DNA of 57,987 nt from Sphingomonas sp. Lineage in GTDB: Bacteria; Pseudomonadota; Alphaproteobacteria; Sphingomonadales; Sphingomonadaceae. A program made the translations under genes and the position numbers. This document shows positions 6,976-14,799 of the stretch, in pieces. Position 1 is the stretch's first letter. Each line of letters starts with the position of its first letter. The stretch is from NCBI GenBank assembly GCA_017849555.1, contig JAFIGU010000008.1, forward strand, positions 1 through 57,987, in the 5' to 3' direction. The notes beneath the pieces are model-generated. The model was given only the letters and a program-made list of their open reading frames with translations, made no database searches and was not told the origin of the DNA.

Positions 6976-8949
6976 ATGCACAAAGCAGTATTTCTCGCCG
7001 GCGTCGCTCTCGCGGCGACCGCGGCGCACGCCGAGCCGTCGCGCGAGGCCAAGGCGTTCGGCGCGCGCGAATCGATCCAGGGCATCAGCCTGTCGCCGGA
7101 CGGCAAGAAGGTGGCGGTCCTCCTGGCCGACGGCGCGCGCGGCCAGATGCTGACCGTCAGCGATTTCAGCAACAATCCGCTGAAGGCGATATTGCGCAAC
7201 GCCGCGGGCACCGAGCAGCTCGATTATTGCCGCTGGACCACGCCGTCGCGGCTGATCTGCCATGTGTCGATGCAGGTCAACGACGCGGGCACGCTGATCG
7301 GCTTCACGCGGATGTTCGCGATCAACGACGACGGCAGCGGGCTCAAGCGGCTGTCGCAGGAACCGAACAGCTTTCGTGCATTGAACATCATGCAATCCGG
7401 CGGCGCAGTGGTCGACTGGACGGGTGACGGCAGCGGCGGCTCGGTGCTGATGACGCACACTTATGTGCCCGAGAACACGATCGGCACGCGCCTCGCCAAC
7501 GACAAGAGCGGGGTCGGCATCGATCTGGTCAACACCGTGTCGCTGTCGCGCCGGCCGGTCGAACAGCCGCGGACCCACGCCGCCGATTATATCAGCGACG
7601 GCATCGGCACGATACGCATCATGGGCAATCAGGGGGAAACCGCCGGCGGCTATAGCAGCGACACGATCTCCTACAGCTATCGCAAGCGCGGCGAGCGGAG
7701 CTGGCAGACGCTCGGCCAATATCGCGTCGGGATGGATGCCGGCCGGGGGTTCAACCCGATCGCGGTCGATCCCACGCTCGACGCGGTCTATGGTTTCGAC
7801 GATGCCGACGGGCGGCGCGCGGTGTTCCGCATTTCGCTCGACGGCAATCTCACCAAGCAATTGATCGTCGCGCACCCCGAGGTCGACGTCGACGATCTGA
7901 TCCGCATCGGACGCCAGCAGCGCGTCGTCGGCGCATCCTGGGTGACCGACAAGCGCCGCGCGCAATTCTTCGATCCCGAGCTGGCGAAACTCTCCGCCGC
8001 GCTGGGCAAGGCGATCCCTAACCTGCCGCAGATCCGCTTCGTCGATGCCAGCGCCGACGAAAAGGATCTGCTGCTCAGCGCCAGCAGCGACGACGATCCC
8101 GGCCGCTATTATCTGTTCCACAAGGATACGCGGAAGATGGAGGAGGTGCTCGCCGCGCGCCCCGAGCTCGCCAATATCAAGCTCGCGACGATGAAGCCGA
8201 TCAGCTACCGCGCGGCGGACGGGACGATGATCCCCGGCTATCTCACGCTGCCGGTGGGGAGCGACGGGAAGAACCTGCCGACGATCGTGATGCCGCATGG
8301 CGGCCCGGGTGCGCGCGACGAATGGGGCTTCGACTGGCTGGCGCAATTCTTCGCCGCGCGCGGCTTCGCGGTGCTCCAGCCCAATTTCCGCGGGTCGAGC
8401 GGCTATGGCGAGGCGTGGTTCCAGAAGAACGGCTTCCAATCGTGGCGCACCGCGATCGGCGACGTCAACGACGCCGGCCGCTGGCTGACCCAGCAAGGCA
8501 TCGCCAATCCCGGTAAGCTGGCGATCGTCGGCTGGTCCTATGGCGGCTATGCCGCGCTGCAATCGGCGGCGCTCGATGCCGATCTGTTCAAGGCGATCGT
8601 CGCGATCGCGCCGGTCACCGATCTGGAAACGTTGCGCACCGAAGCGCGCGCCTACATGAGCTTTTCGATCGTCGATCGCTACATCGGCAACGGCCCGCAC
8701 GTTCGCGAAGGATCGCCCGCGCGCAATGCGGCGGCGATCAAGGCACCGGTGCTGCTGTTCCACGGCGACGAGGATTCGAACGTGCGCGTCAACGAATCGC
8801 GGCTGATGCGCGATAAGCTGCGCGATGCGGGCAAGAAGGTGGAACTGGTCGAATTCAAGGGGCTGGATCACCAGCTCGACGATTCTGCCGCACGCGCCGA
8901 GATGCTCGACAAGGCGGACACCTTCTTGCGCGCCTCGCTCGGGATGTAG
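6976..8949 (+). CDS. secreted S9-family (prolyl oligopeptidase-like) serine peptidase
   Basis: Probable periplasmic or outer-membrane-associated peptidase that trims short peptides. A signal peptide (MHKAVFLAGVALAATAAHA) is followed by a divergent beta-propeller region (residues 30-380) and a C-terminal alpha/beta hydrolase. The nucleophile lies in GWSYGGYA (Ser521). The acid lies in HGDEDSNV (Asp600 is the likely residue) and the base in GLDHQLDD (His632). The total is 657 residues, typical of the S9C/acylaminoacyl-peptidase-like group. ATG 6976 is preceded by a GA-rich Shine-Dalgarno stretch. The frame extends 27 bases upstream without support. It shares a bidirectional terminator with rpsD. 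Confidence 0.93.
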   Translation: MHKAVFLAGVALAATAAHAEPSREAKAFGARESIQGISLSPDGKKVAVLLADGARGQMLTVSDFSNNPLKAILRNAAGTEQLDYCRWTTPSRLICHVSMQVNDAGTLIGFTRMFAINDDGSGLKRLSQEPNSFRALNIMQSGGAVVDWTGDGSGGSVLMTHTYVPENTIGTRLANDKSGVGIDLVNTVSLSRRPVEQPRTHAADYISDGIGTIRIMGNQGETAGGYSSDTISYSYRKRGERSWQTLGQYRVGMDAGRGFNPIAVDPTLDAVYGFDDADGRRAVFRISLDGNLTKQLIVAHPEVDVDDLIRIGRQQRVVGASWVTDKRRAQFFDPELAKLSAALGKAIPNLPQIRFVDASADEKDLLLSASSDDDPGRYYLFHKDTRKMEEVLAARPELANIKLATMKPISYRAADGTMIPGYLTLPVGSDGKNLPTIVMPHGGPGARDEWGFDWLAQFFAARGFAVLQPNFRGSSGYGEAWFQKNGFQSWRTAIGDVNDAGRWLTQQGIANPGKLAIVGWSYGGYAALQSAALDADLFKAIVAIAPVTDLETLRTEARAYMSFSIVDRYIGNGPHVREGSPARNAAAIKAPVLLFHGDEDSNVRVNESRLMRDKLRDAGKKVELVEFKGLDHQLDDSAARAEMLDKADTFLRASLGM

Positions 8950-8958
8950 ATACGAAAA

Positions 8959-8984
8959 GGGCGGCTCCGTCGCCGGAGCCGCCC
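8959..8984. terminator. bidirectional hairpin terminator between S9 peptidase and rpsD
   Basis: An 11-bp perfect stem (GGGCGGCTCCG with CGGAGCCGCCC) and a TCGC loop. On the minus strand the stem is followed by TTTT, the classic intrinsic signal for rpsD. On the plus strand the T run is weak. Confidence 0.85.
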
Positions 8985-9009
8985 CTTCGCTGGCCGGATG
9001 GCCGATCGA

Positions 9010-9624
9010 TCAGCGCGAATAGAATTCGACGACCAGATTCGGTTCCATCTTCACCGGATAGGGCACTTCGTCCAGCGTCGGCACGCGGATGAAGGTGACC
9101 TTGGCGGTGCCGTCCGGCGCGACATAATCGGGGATCTCGCGCTCGGCGAGGCCCTGCGCTTCGAGCACCAGCGCCATTTCCTGCGCCTTCTTGCCCAGCG
9201 TGATCTCGTCGTTCACCGACACGCGGCGCGACGCGATGTTGCACTTCACGCCGTTGACGTAGACGTGACCGTGGCTGACGAGCTGACGCGCGGCGAAAAT
9301 CGTCGGCGCGAACTTGGCGCGATAGACGATCATGTCGAGGCGGCGCTCGAGCAGGCCGATCAGGTTCTGCGAGGTATCGCCCTTCATCCGGGCGGCCTCG
9401 TCATAGCAGTGGCGGAACTGCTTTTCGGTCACATCGCCATAATAGCCCTTGAGCTTCTGCTTGGCGCGCAGCTGGATGCCGAAATCCGACATCTTGCCCT
9501 TGCGGCGCTGGCCGTGCTGGCCGGGGCCGTATTCACGCTTGTTGACCGGGCTCTTCGGGCGACCCCAGATGTTTTCGCCCATCCGGCGGTCGAGTTTGTA
9601 CTTGGCGCTCGAGCGCTTCGACAT
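9010..9624 (-). CDS. rpsD: 30S ribosomal protein S4
   Basis: Primary 16S rRNA-binding protein and nucleator of 30S assembly. It has 204 residues, the family length. It contains [13 protein letters not shown] near the N-terminus and the S4 RNA-binding domain ([20 protein letters not shown], then [14 protein letters not shown]). The N-terminal region lacks the cysteine cluster of zinc-binding S4 forms, so it is the zinc-free type. It stands alone rather than in the alpha operon, which is normal for alphaproteobacteria. I see no clear regulatory structure in the 159 bases upstream. Confidence 0.97.
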   Translation of the reverse strand: MSKRSSAKYKLDRRMGENIWGRPKSPVNKREYGPGQHGQRRKGKMSDFGIQLRAKQKLKGYYGDVTEKQFRHCYDEAARMKGDTSQNLIGLLERRLDMIVYRAKFAPTIFAARQLVSHGHVYVNGVKCNIASRRVSVNDEITLGKKAQEMALVLEAQGLAEREIPDYVAPDGTAKVTFIRVPTLDEVPYPVKMEPNLVVEFYSR

Positions 9625-9783
9625 GATCTTTCCTTCAATCTGCGAACGACGGTTCGTCCCGGTATCGCTCTGACGCTTCGCTTATGGAAACGCAGGGCCA
9701 CCGCTTCACCGGGGATACGGGGCCGATTGCGAAGGCGCGCGCCTAGCGGGCAGGGGCGCCGGAGTCAAGACGAGGGGGCGCTG

Positions 9784-10011
9784 CTATCTGGGACTGTTGG
9801 CCGCGCCGCTCTGCTGAAACGTATCCACCGCGCGCTGCGTTTCGCGCTCCTGCGCCTTCCATTGCGACGGCGTCAGACATACGCGCTTGGTCGCGACGAG
9901 GCTGCCGGTTTCCTGATAGGTCCGGCACCTGACCTTCTCCGCCGGCTTTTCCGGTGCAGGGGCGGCCGGCGCGGGCGCGGCCTGTAGCAGCAGGAGGACG
10001 CTGAAGATCAT
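9784..10011 (-). CDS. small exported protein of unknown function
   Basis: A 75-residue protein. It begins with a hydrophobic signal-like stretch (MIFSVLLLLQAAPAPAA), then a proline/alanine-rich linker and a short polar domain with two cysteines (VRCRTYQETGSLVATKRVC), which could form one disulfide. The pattern 'C-T-S-x-W' near RVCLTPSQWKAQERE recurs in short periplasmic proteins of sphingomonads, from memory. A good Shine-Dalgarno (AGGGGAA) precedes the ATG. Periplasmic location is inferred; the function is unknown. Confidence 0.75.
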   Translation of the reverse strand: MIFSVLLLLQAAPAPAAPAPEKPAEKVRCRTYQETGSLVATKRVCLTPSQWKAQERETQRAVDTFQQSGAANSPR

Positions 10012-10125
10012 GATTCCCCTCGATTATCCGTGAACCCGCAATGAGTGTGTTGTGACAGCGCGTCGCGGTCAAGATCCGGTCGCGGCGACTGGACAGCGCG
10101 GCCTTGGCTCGCCACAGCACGCGGC

Positions 10126-10425
10126 ATGACAATCCTTCCCGGATCGCAATGCACCACGATGGCGGAGGTCCGCACCGGCGTCGATCAGCTCGACCGCGAG
10201 CTGGTCGCGCTGCTCCGCCGCCGTTTCGACTATATGGACGCCGCCGCGCGGATAAAGCCCGAGCGCGGCGCCGTCCGCGACGAGGCGCGCAAGGCGCAGG
10301 TGATCGCCAACGCCCGTGCCGCCGCGGAAGCGGCTGGCCTGCCGGGCGCGGCGATCGCCGATTTGTGGGACCGGCTGGTCGAGGCGTCGATCGCTTACGA
10401 ATTCGAAGCGTTCGACCGGCGGTAG
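10126..10425 (+). CDS. chorismate mutase, AroQ type (monofunctional)
   Basis: Converts chorismate to prephenate in phenylalanine and tyrosine synthesis. The 99 residues form the three-helix AroQ fold. GVDQLDRELVALLRRRFDYM carries the first-helix Arg, and AARIKPERGAVRDEARKAQV the central Lys, Arg and Glu. The last helix ends LVEASIAYEFEAFDRR. It lacks any fused prephenate dehydratase or dehydrogenase domain and resembles the PchB-like short forms. The ATG at 10126 was chosen because homologues begin a dozen residues before the EVR-GVDQLD block; ATG 10159 is the alternative. A family B palindrome follows it. Confidence 0.88.
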   Translation: MTILPGSQCTTMAEVRTGVDQLDRELVALLRRRFDYMDAAARIKPERGAVRDEARKAQVIANARAAAEAAGLPGAAIADLWDRLVEASIAYEFEAFDRR

Positions 10426-10439
10426 GATCCAGATCCTCC

Positions 10440-10546
10440 GTCACTCCGGCCTTGTGCCGGGGTCCACCGGGACGCATCGGCTGAACAAGAGGGTCCTGCG
10501 GAAAGGCCTGTGGCTCCGTGGATTCCGCCACAAGGCCGGGGTGACG
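10440..10546. repeat. dispersed palindromic repeat, family B copy 1
   Basis: Inverted arms built on TCCGGCCTTGTGCCGGGGTC and CACAAGGCCGGGGTGAC, with a centre containing GAACAAGAGGGTCCTGC. It lies 15 bases after the chorismate mutase stop. Confidence 0.85.
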
Positions 10547-10642
10547 ATAGTTGCGCCGCTGGCTGTTGCATAAAAAATCCGGCGCTAACCGGTCCTTAGG
10601 AGGCTTGCGTGCATCAGCGTGGCGGAAAGGAACCGCCCGACG

Positions 10643-13108
10643 ATGCAGCGCCTGCCACTGATCGCCCCCAATCCGCCGCGCCTTGCGGACTATCGCGACG
10701 CGCTGGAGCGGATCGAACGATCCGGGATCTACAGCAATTTCGGCCCCGAGGCGCGCCGCTTCGAGGAGGCCGCGACCGCGCGGCTGTTCGGCGGCCGCGG
10801 CGCGAGCCTGACGGTCGCCAATGCGACGCTCGGGCTGATGATCGCGCTCAAGGACGCCGTCGGCGAAGGAGGCGGGCGCCTTGCCGTGATGCCCGCGCTG
10901 ACCTTCGCCGCGACCGCCGAGGCGGCGTGGTGGGCCGGGCTGACCCCTTTGGTGTGCGATGTCGACCCCGACGACTGGACCACGAGCGCGCTCGCCGAGG
11001 AGCAATTGCTGCTGCGCCACGGCGAGAAGATCGCCGCGCTGGTGCCCTATGCGACCTTCGGGCGCGCGATCGATCTCGATCGTTATGCCTGGCTGGCGCG
11101 GCGCCACGGGGTGAAGGTGGTGATCGACGCCGCCGCCTCGCTCGGCACGACCGACGCGGATGGCCTGGGCTTCGGCGCCGGCGCGCCCTTCCCGGTGGTC
11201 TTCTCGATGCACGCGACCAAGCCGTTCGCGGTCGCCGAAGGCGCGCTGATCCATTGCGGCGACCGCGATACGATCGAGCGGCTCCGCGCGATGGCCAATT
11301 TCGGTTTCGCCGGCGCGCGCAGCGCCACGCTGCCGGGGCTCAACGCCAAGCTGCCCGAGGTGCTGGCGGCGATCGCCAATGCCCAGCTCGACCGGTTCGA
11401 CGCGGTCTGCGCCGCGCGCGAACAGGTCGCCGCGGCCTATCGCACCGCGATCGCCGGCCATTATGCGATCCAGCCCGCCCCGATCGGGCGGCAGGCGCTC
11501 GGCTTCTTCCCGCTGATGCTGCCCGAAGGGGTCGATCGCGAGCAGGTGATCGCCGCGCTCGACGCCGCGGGGATCGGCTGCGGCAAATATTTCAGCCCGC
11601 ATCTCGGCGAACAGCCGTGGGTGCGCGAGGTCGCGACGATCGAGCCGACCCCGGTCGCGGACGCATTGGGCGCGCGGATCGTCTCGCTGCCGCTGAGCGA
11701 CCGGATGACCGCGGCCGATGCCGAGCGGGTGATCGCCGCGCTCGACGCCGCCTGCGCCATCCCGCGGATCGCGCGGGTCCACGCCGGCCAGCCGCGCATC
11801 GCCGAGACGCTGATCGTCGGCGGCGGCCCCGCCGGCACCGCGCTGCTGACCGCCGCGAGCAAGCACGGGCTGCTCCCCGCGCTCGCGCCGGGGCTGGTGG
11901 TGGTCGAACGCGACGCGACGATCGGCGGCGGCCAGCTCGGCCGCTATGCCATCACCTCGGATTCGACCGCGCAGACCTTCCTCACCGCGGTCAACGGCAA
12001 CCCCTGCCCCGAAATTTCCGCGCTCACCGAACATCCCAGCGCGCGCGCGGTGGCGCGCTATCAGGATGCTCTGGGAGTGCCGCTGGTCGAGGTCGGCCCG
12101 CTGCTCCGCGTGACCGGGGACCGGCTGCACCGCATCGTCACCGATCACGGCGGCAGCGTGCTGACCGGGCATGAGGTGGTCGCGATCCGCCGCGACGACG
12201 ACGGCCTGTGGCGCGTGCGCATCCGCGATCTGGCGACCGACGCCGAGCATGAGCAGATCGCGCGCAACGTGGTGGTCGCGACCGGCGGGCACCAGCCGCT
12301 CGACCGGCTCGTCGCGCAGCGCGTCGCGGGCGCGCCGCTGACCGAGCTCGCCCCCGATCGGCTGATGCAGTCGGACGATGTGCTGACCGTCGGCGGATTC
12401 GAGAAGGTCGCCGATCTGCTGCGCGCGATCCGTTCGCCGCGGATCGCGGTGATCGGCGGATCGACCAGCGCGCTGACCACGATCGCGCTGCTGCTCAAGG
12501 GGCAGCCGGCGCTGCCGCTGGGGGTCGGCGCGATCACCCTGCTCCACCGCCGCCCGCTGCGCCCCTTCTATCATTCGGTCGAGGCGGCGCAGGCGGAAGG
12601 GTTCGACGATTTCGGGCCGGACGATATCTGCCCGGTCTCGGGGTTCGTCTATCGCCTCGCGGGTTTCCGGCTGGAGGCGCGCGAACTGGTGCTGCGGATG
12701 TTGCGGGTCGATGCGCGCGAGCCCGATCCGCGCGTCGCGCTCCACCGCATCGGCGACGACGAGGCGCGCGCGCGGGAGATCATTGCCGGTGCCGATCTGG
12801 TGATCGCCGCGCTCGGCTATCGCCCGCGCGCGGTGCCGGTCGAGCGCGTCGACGGCGCCCCGCTAAGGCTCGCGGCGGACGAGGGCGGCGCGCTGGTCGA
12901 TCGTCACTGCCGCGTGCTCGACGCGTCGGGCGCGGCGGTGCCGGGGCTCTACGGCATCGGGCTCGCCGCCGGGTTCGTGCCGTGGGGCAAATTGGGTGGC
13001 GAAGCGAGCTTCGTCGGGCAGGCCAACGGGCTGTGGCTGTGGCAGAATGACGTCGGCATGATGATCGTCGATCAGTTGCTCGCGTCGCGGGGACGGCAGG
13101 CGGCGTGA
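10643..13108 (+). CDS. fusion protein: DegT/DnrJ/EryC1-type PLP aminotransferase plus FAD/NAD(P) oxidoreductase
   Basis: An 821-residue two-domain protein. Residues 1-375 form a fold-type-I sugar-aminotransferase-like domain. Asp162 (VVIDAAAS) should bind the pyridine nitrogen, and Lys193 in SMHATKPFAVAEG should form the PLP Schiff base. Residues 385-821 form a flavoprotein: GGGPAG at 393-398 for FAD, TGGH near 550, and a second nucleotide motif AVIGGSTSALTT (from 602) for NAD(P)H. This order matches N-hydroxylating or class-B-type monooxygenases. I infer, without proof, that a sugar or cyclic ketone is aminated and the amine then oxidised. A GTG at 10619 is an alternative start. Its stop overlaps the glycosyltransferase start (GTGA). 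Confidence 0.85.
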   Translation: MQRLPLIAPNPPRLADYRDALERIERSGIYSNFGPEARRFEEAATARLFGGRGASLTVANATLGLMIALKDAVGEGGGRLAVMPALTFAATAEAAWWAGLTPLVCDVDPDDWTTSALAEEQLLLRHGEKIAALVPYATFGRAIDLDRYAWLARRHGVKVVIDAAASLGTTDADGLGFGAGAPFPVVFSMHATKPFAVAEGALIHCGDRDTIERLRAMANFGFAGARSATLPGLNAKLPEVLAAIANAQLDRFDAVCAAREQVAAAYRTAIAGHYAIQPAPIGRQALGFFPLMLPEGVDREQVIAALDAAGIGCGKYFSPHLGEQPWVREVATIEPTPVADALGARIVSLPLSDRMTAADAERVIAALDAACAIPRIARVHAGQPRIAETLIVGGGPAGTALLTAASKHGLLPALAPGLVVVERDATIGGGQLGRYAITSDSTAQTFLTAVNGNPCPEISALTEHPSARAVARYQDALGVPLVEVGPLLRVTGDRLHRIVTDHGGSVLTGHEVVAIRRDDDGLWRVRIRDLATDAEHEQIARNVVVATGGHQPLDRLVAQRVAGAPLTELAPDRLMQSDDVLTVGGFEKVADLLRAIRSPRIAVIGGSTSALTTIALLLKGQPALPLGVGAITLLHRRPLRPFYHSVEAAQAEGFDDFGPDDICPVSGFVYRLAGFRLEARELVLRMLRVDAREPDPRVALHRIGDDEARAREIIAGADLVIAALGYRPRAVPVERVDGAPLRLAADEGGALVDRHCRVLDASGAAVPGLYGIGLAAGFVPWGKLGGEASFVGQANGLWLWQNDVGMMIVDQLLASRGRQAA

Positions 13109-14205
13109 CGTCGCCCGGCGCCAGCCCCCCCACCGCCAGCCCCCCCACCGTCAGCGTGATCATGGCGGCGTATAACGGCGCCGCGCTGATCGGCGAGACG
13201 CTCGACAGCCTCGCCGCGCAGACGCTCAGCGATTTCGAGGCGATCGTGGTCGACGATCGCTCGACCGACGATACGCTGGCGTTGCTCCGCGCGTGGCCCG
13301 ACCCGCGCGTCCGCGTCATCGCTTTGGACGAGAATGGCGGCCCGGTCCGCGCGCGCAACCGCGCCTTCGCCGAGGCGCGCGGGTGCTATATCGCCGCGCT
13401 CGACCAGGACGATCTGTGCCGCCCCGAGCGGTTCGCGCGGCAGGTGGCGTGGCTCGACGCCAACCCCGATGTCGCGCTGGTCGGCAGCGATACCGGGATG
13501 CTGTCGAACGGGGTGATCCGCCCCGCGACGCGCCACGCCGCGCACAGCACCCCGCGGCTGGTGGAATGGCTGCTCAGGATCGAGAATCCGCTGGTGTGGT
13601 CGTCGGTGATGATCCGCGCCGATGTCGCGCGGCGGCTGGAGCCGTTCACCCGCCCCGAATTGCTCTATGCCGAGGATTTCGACCTTTATCACCGCATCGT
13701 GCGCATCGGCGGGCGGGTCGCGCGGATCGACGCCGATCTGCTGGTCTATCGCCAGCACGAAGGCGGTGCCTCGCAACGCTATACGACGACGATGGAGGCC
13801 AGCGCCGGGCGCGTGCTGGCGGAAAGCTATGCCGATGTGCTGGGGGATGCCGCGCCCGAAGCGGCGGCCCTGGTGGTGCGCCACCTGATGGCACGCGCCG
13901 CCCCGCCCGATCGCGCGACATTGCACCGACTGGGCGAGATATTGGTGACGCTACAGGCGGATTTCCTCGCGCGACACGCGTGCGACCCGCATGATCGCCG
14001 GCTGATCCGCTGGGAAACCGCGCGGCGCTGGGCGGGGGTGGCGCGCGCCGGGCTCCGCGCCGGCAGCCTGTCGCTCAGCGACGCGCTGCGCACCCGCCCG
14101 CAGCATCTCGGGCTGGGCTATGCTGGGTTCGAGGAACTGATCGTCTCGCGGCTGATCGGCTTCGGCCGTCAGACCGCGCGCACCTCGGTCACCTCGGGGA
14201 CGTAA
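13105..14205 (+). CDS. GT2-family glycosyltransferase
   Basis: Probable cytosolic inverting transferase with a GT-A fold. The 366 residues begin with a low-complexity Pro/Ser/Thr tail. They continue with VSVIMAAYNGAALIGETLDS (nucleotide-binding strand), VVDDRSTDD, the metal-binding-type ALDQDDLCRP and the acceptor block YAEDFDLYHRI. The C-terminal 100 residues are unassigned and probably helical. It starts at GTG, translationally coupled to the aminotransferase-flavoenzyme fusion, which suggests that the two act on one sugar. Its 3' end overlaps the convergent nfu gene by 37 bases. Donor and acceptor cannot be read from sequence. Confidence 0.88.
   Translation: MTSPGASPPTASPPTVSVIMAAYNGAALIGETLDSLAAQTLSDFEAIVVDDRSTDDTLALLRAWPDPRVRVIALDENGGPVRARNRAFAEARGCYIAALDQDDLCRPERFARQVAWLDANPDVALVGSDTGMLSNGVIRPATRHAAHSTPRLVEWLLRIENPLVWSSVMIRADVARRLEPFTRPELLYAEDFDLYHRIVRIGGRVARIDADLLVYRQHEGGASQRYTTTMEASAGRVLAESYADVLGDAAPEAAALVVRHLMARAAPPDRATLHRLGEILVTLQADFLARHACDPHDRRLIRWETARRWAGVARAGLRAGSLSLSDALRTRPQHLGLGYAGFEELIVSRLIGFGRQTARTSVTSGT
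13121..13150. repeat. perfect 15-bp tandem duplication inside the glycosyltransferase start region
   Basis: CCAGCCCCCCCACCG is repeated exactly at 13121-13135 and 13136-13150. It encodes SPPTA and SPPTV at residues 7-16. Each unit holds a run of seven C. A change in repeat number stays in frame; a change in a C run does not. Confidence 0.9.
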
Positions 14206-14741
14206 TAGCGCAGCAGCTGCTCGATCCCGTTCTTGAGCGTCGCGGTCGAGGAGGGGCAGCCCGAGCAGGCGCCCTGCATCTTCAGATACACCTTCCCCTT
14301 GTCGAACCCGCGATAGATGATGTCGCCGCCGTCATTGGCCACCGCGGGGCGGACGCGGGTGTCGATCAGATCCTTGATCTGCGCGACGATTTCGGCGTCG
14401 GCGGGATCGTCGGCGATCTCCTCCTCGGCGGGGGGCACCGCAAAATCGGCCGAGCCGCCGCGGAACAACGGCATCTGCGCGGTGAAATGATCGAGCAGGA
14501 TCGCGAGCACATCGGGCTTGAGCGCGTGCCACTCGACCCCCGGCGCGGCGGTGACCGACACGAAATCGCGCCCGAAGAACACCCCGGTGACGTCGCCGAG
14601 CCCGAACAGCGCCGCGGCGAGCGGCGAGGCTTCGGCTTCCTCGGGCGAGGCGAAGTCGCGCGTCCCCTGCTCCATGACGGTGCGGCCGGGCAGGAACTTC
14701 AGCGTGGCCGGGTTCGGGGTGGGTTCGGTTTCGATCAACAT
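14169..14741 (-). CDS. NfuA/NifU-type iron-sulfur cluster carrier
   Basis: Delivers Fe-S clusters to apo-proteins. The 190 residues combine an N-terminal Nfu_N domain (IETEPTPNPATLKFLPG at the start) with a C-terminal NifU domain. The latter holds the cluster-binding CSGC pair (KMQGACSGCPSS) and NDGGDIIY. The start is ATG 14741 by homology; ATG 14750 adds MGG and is equally possible. It lies 58 bp after the efflux operon on the same strand, and its end overlaps the glycosyltransferase by 37 bases. Confidence 0.93.
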   Translation of the reverse strand: MLIETEPTPNPATLKFLPGRTVMEQGTRDFASPEEAEASPLAAALFGLGDVTGVFFGRDFVSVTAAPGVEWHALKPDVLAILLDHFTAQMPLFRGGSADFAVPPAEEEIADDPADAEIVAQIKDLIDTRVRPAVANDGGDIIYRGFDKGKVYLKMQGACSGCPSSTATLKNGIEQLLRYYVPEVTEVRAV

Positions 14742-14799
14742 GCCGCCCATGTGGCGACCCGACCGCGTCGGATCAAGCGGCGATCGCACGCCCTTATCG

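Noticed and set aside
9743..12745. Very long open frame on the minus strand opposite the aminotransferase-flavoenzyme gene
   Set aside because: It runs antisense through well-recognised domains and crosses other genes and a palindrome. Its translation is rich in Arg, Asp and Gly with no motif, a typical GC-rich shadow.
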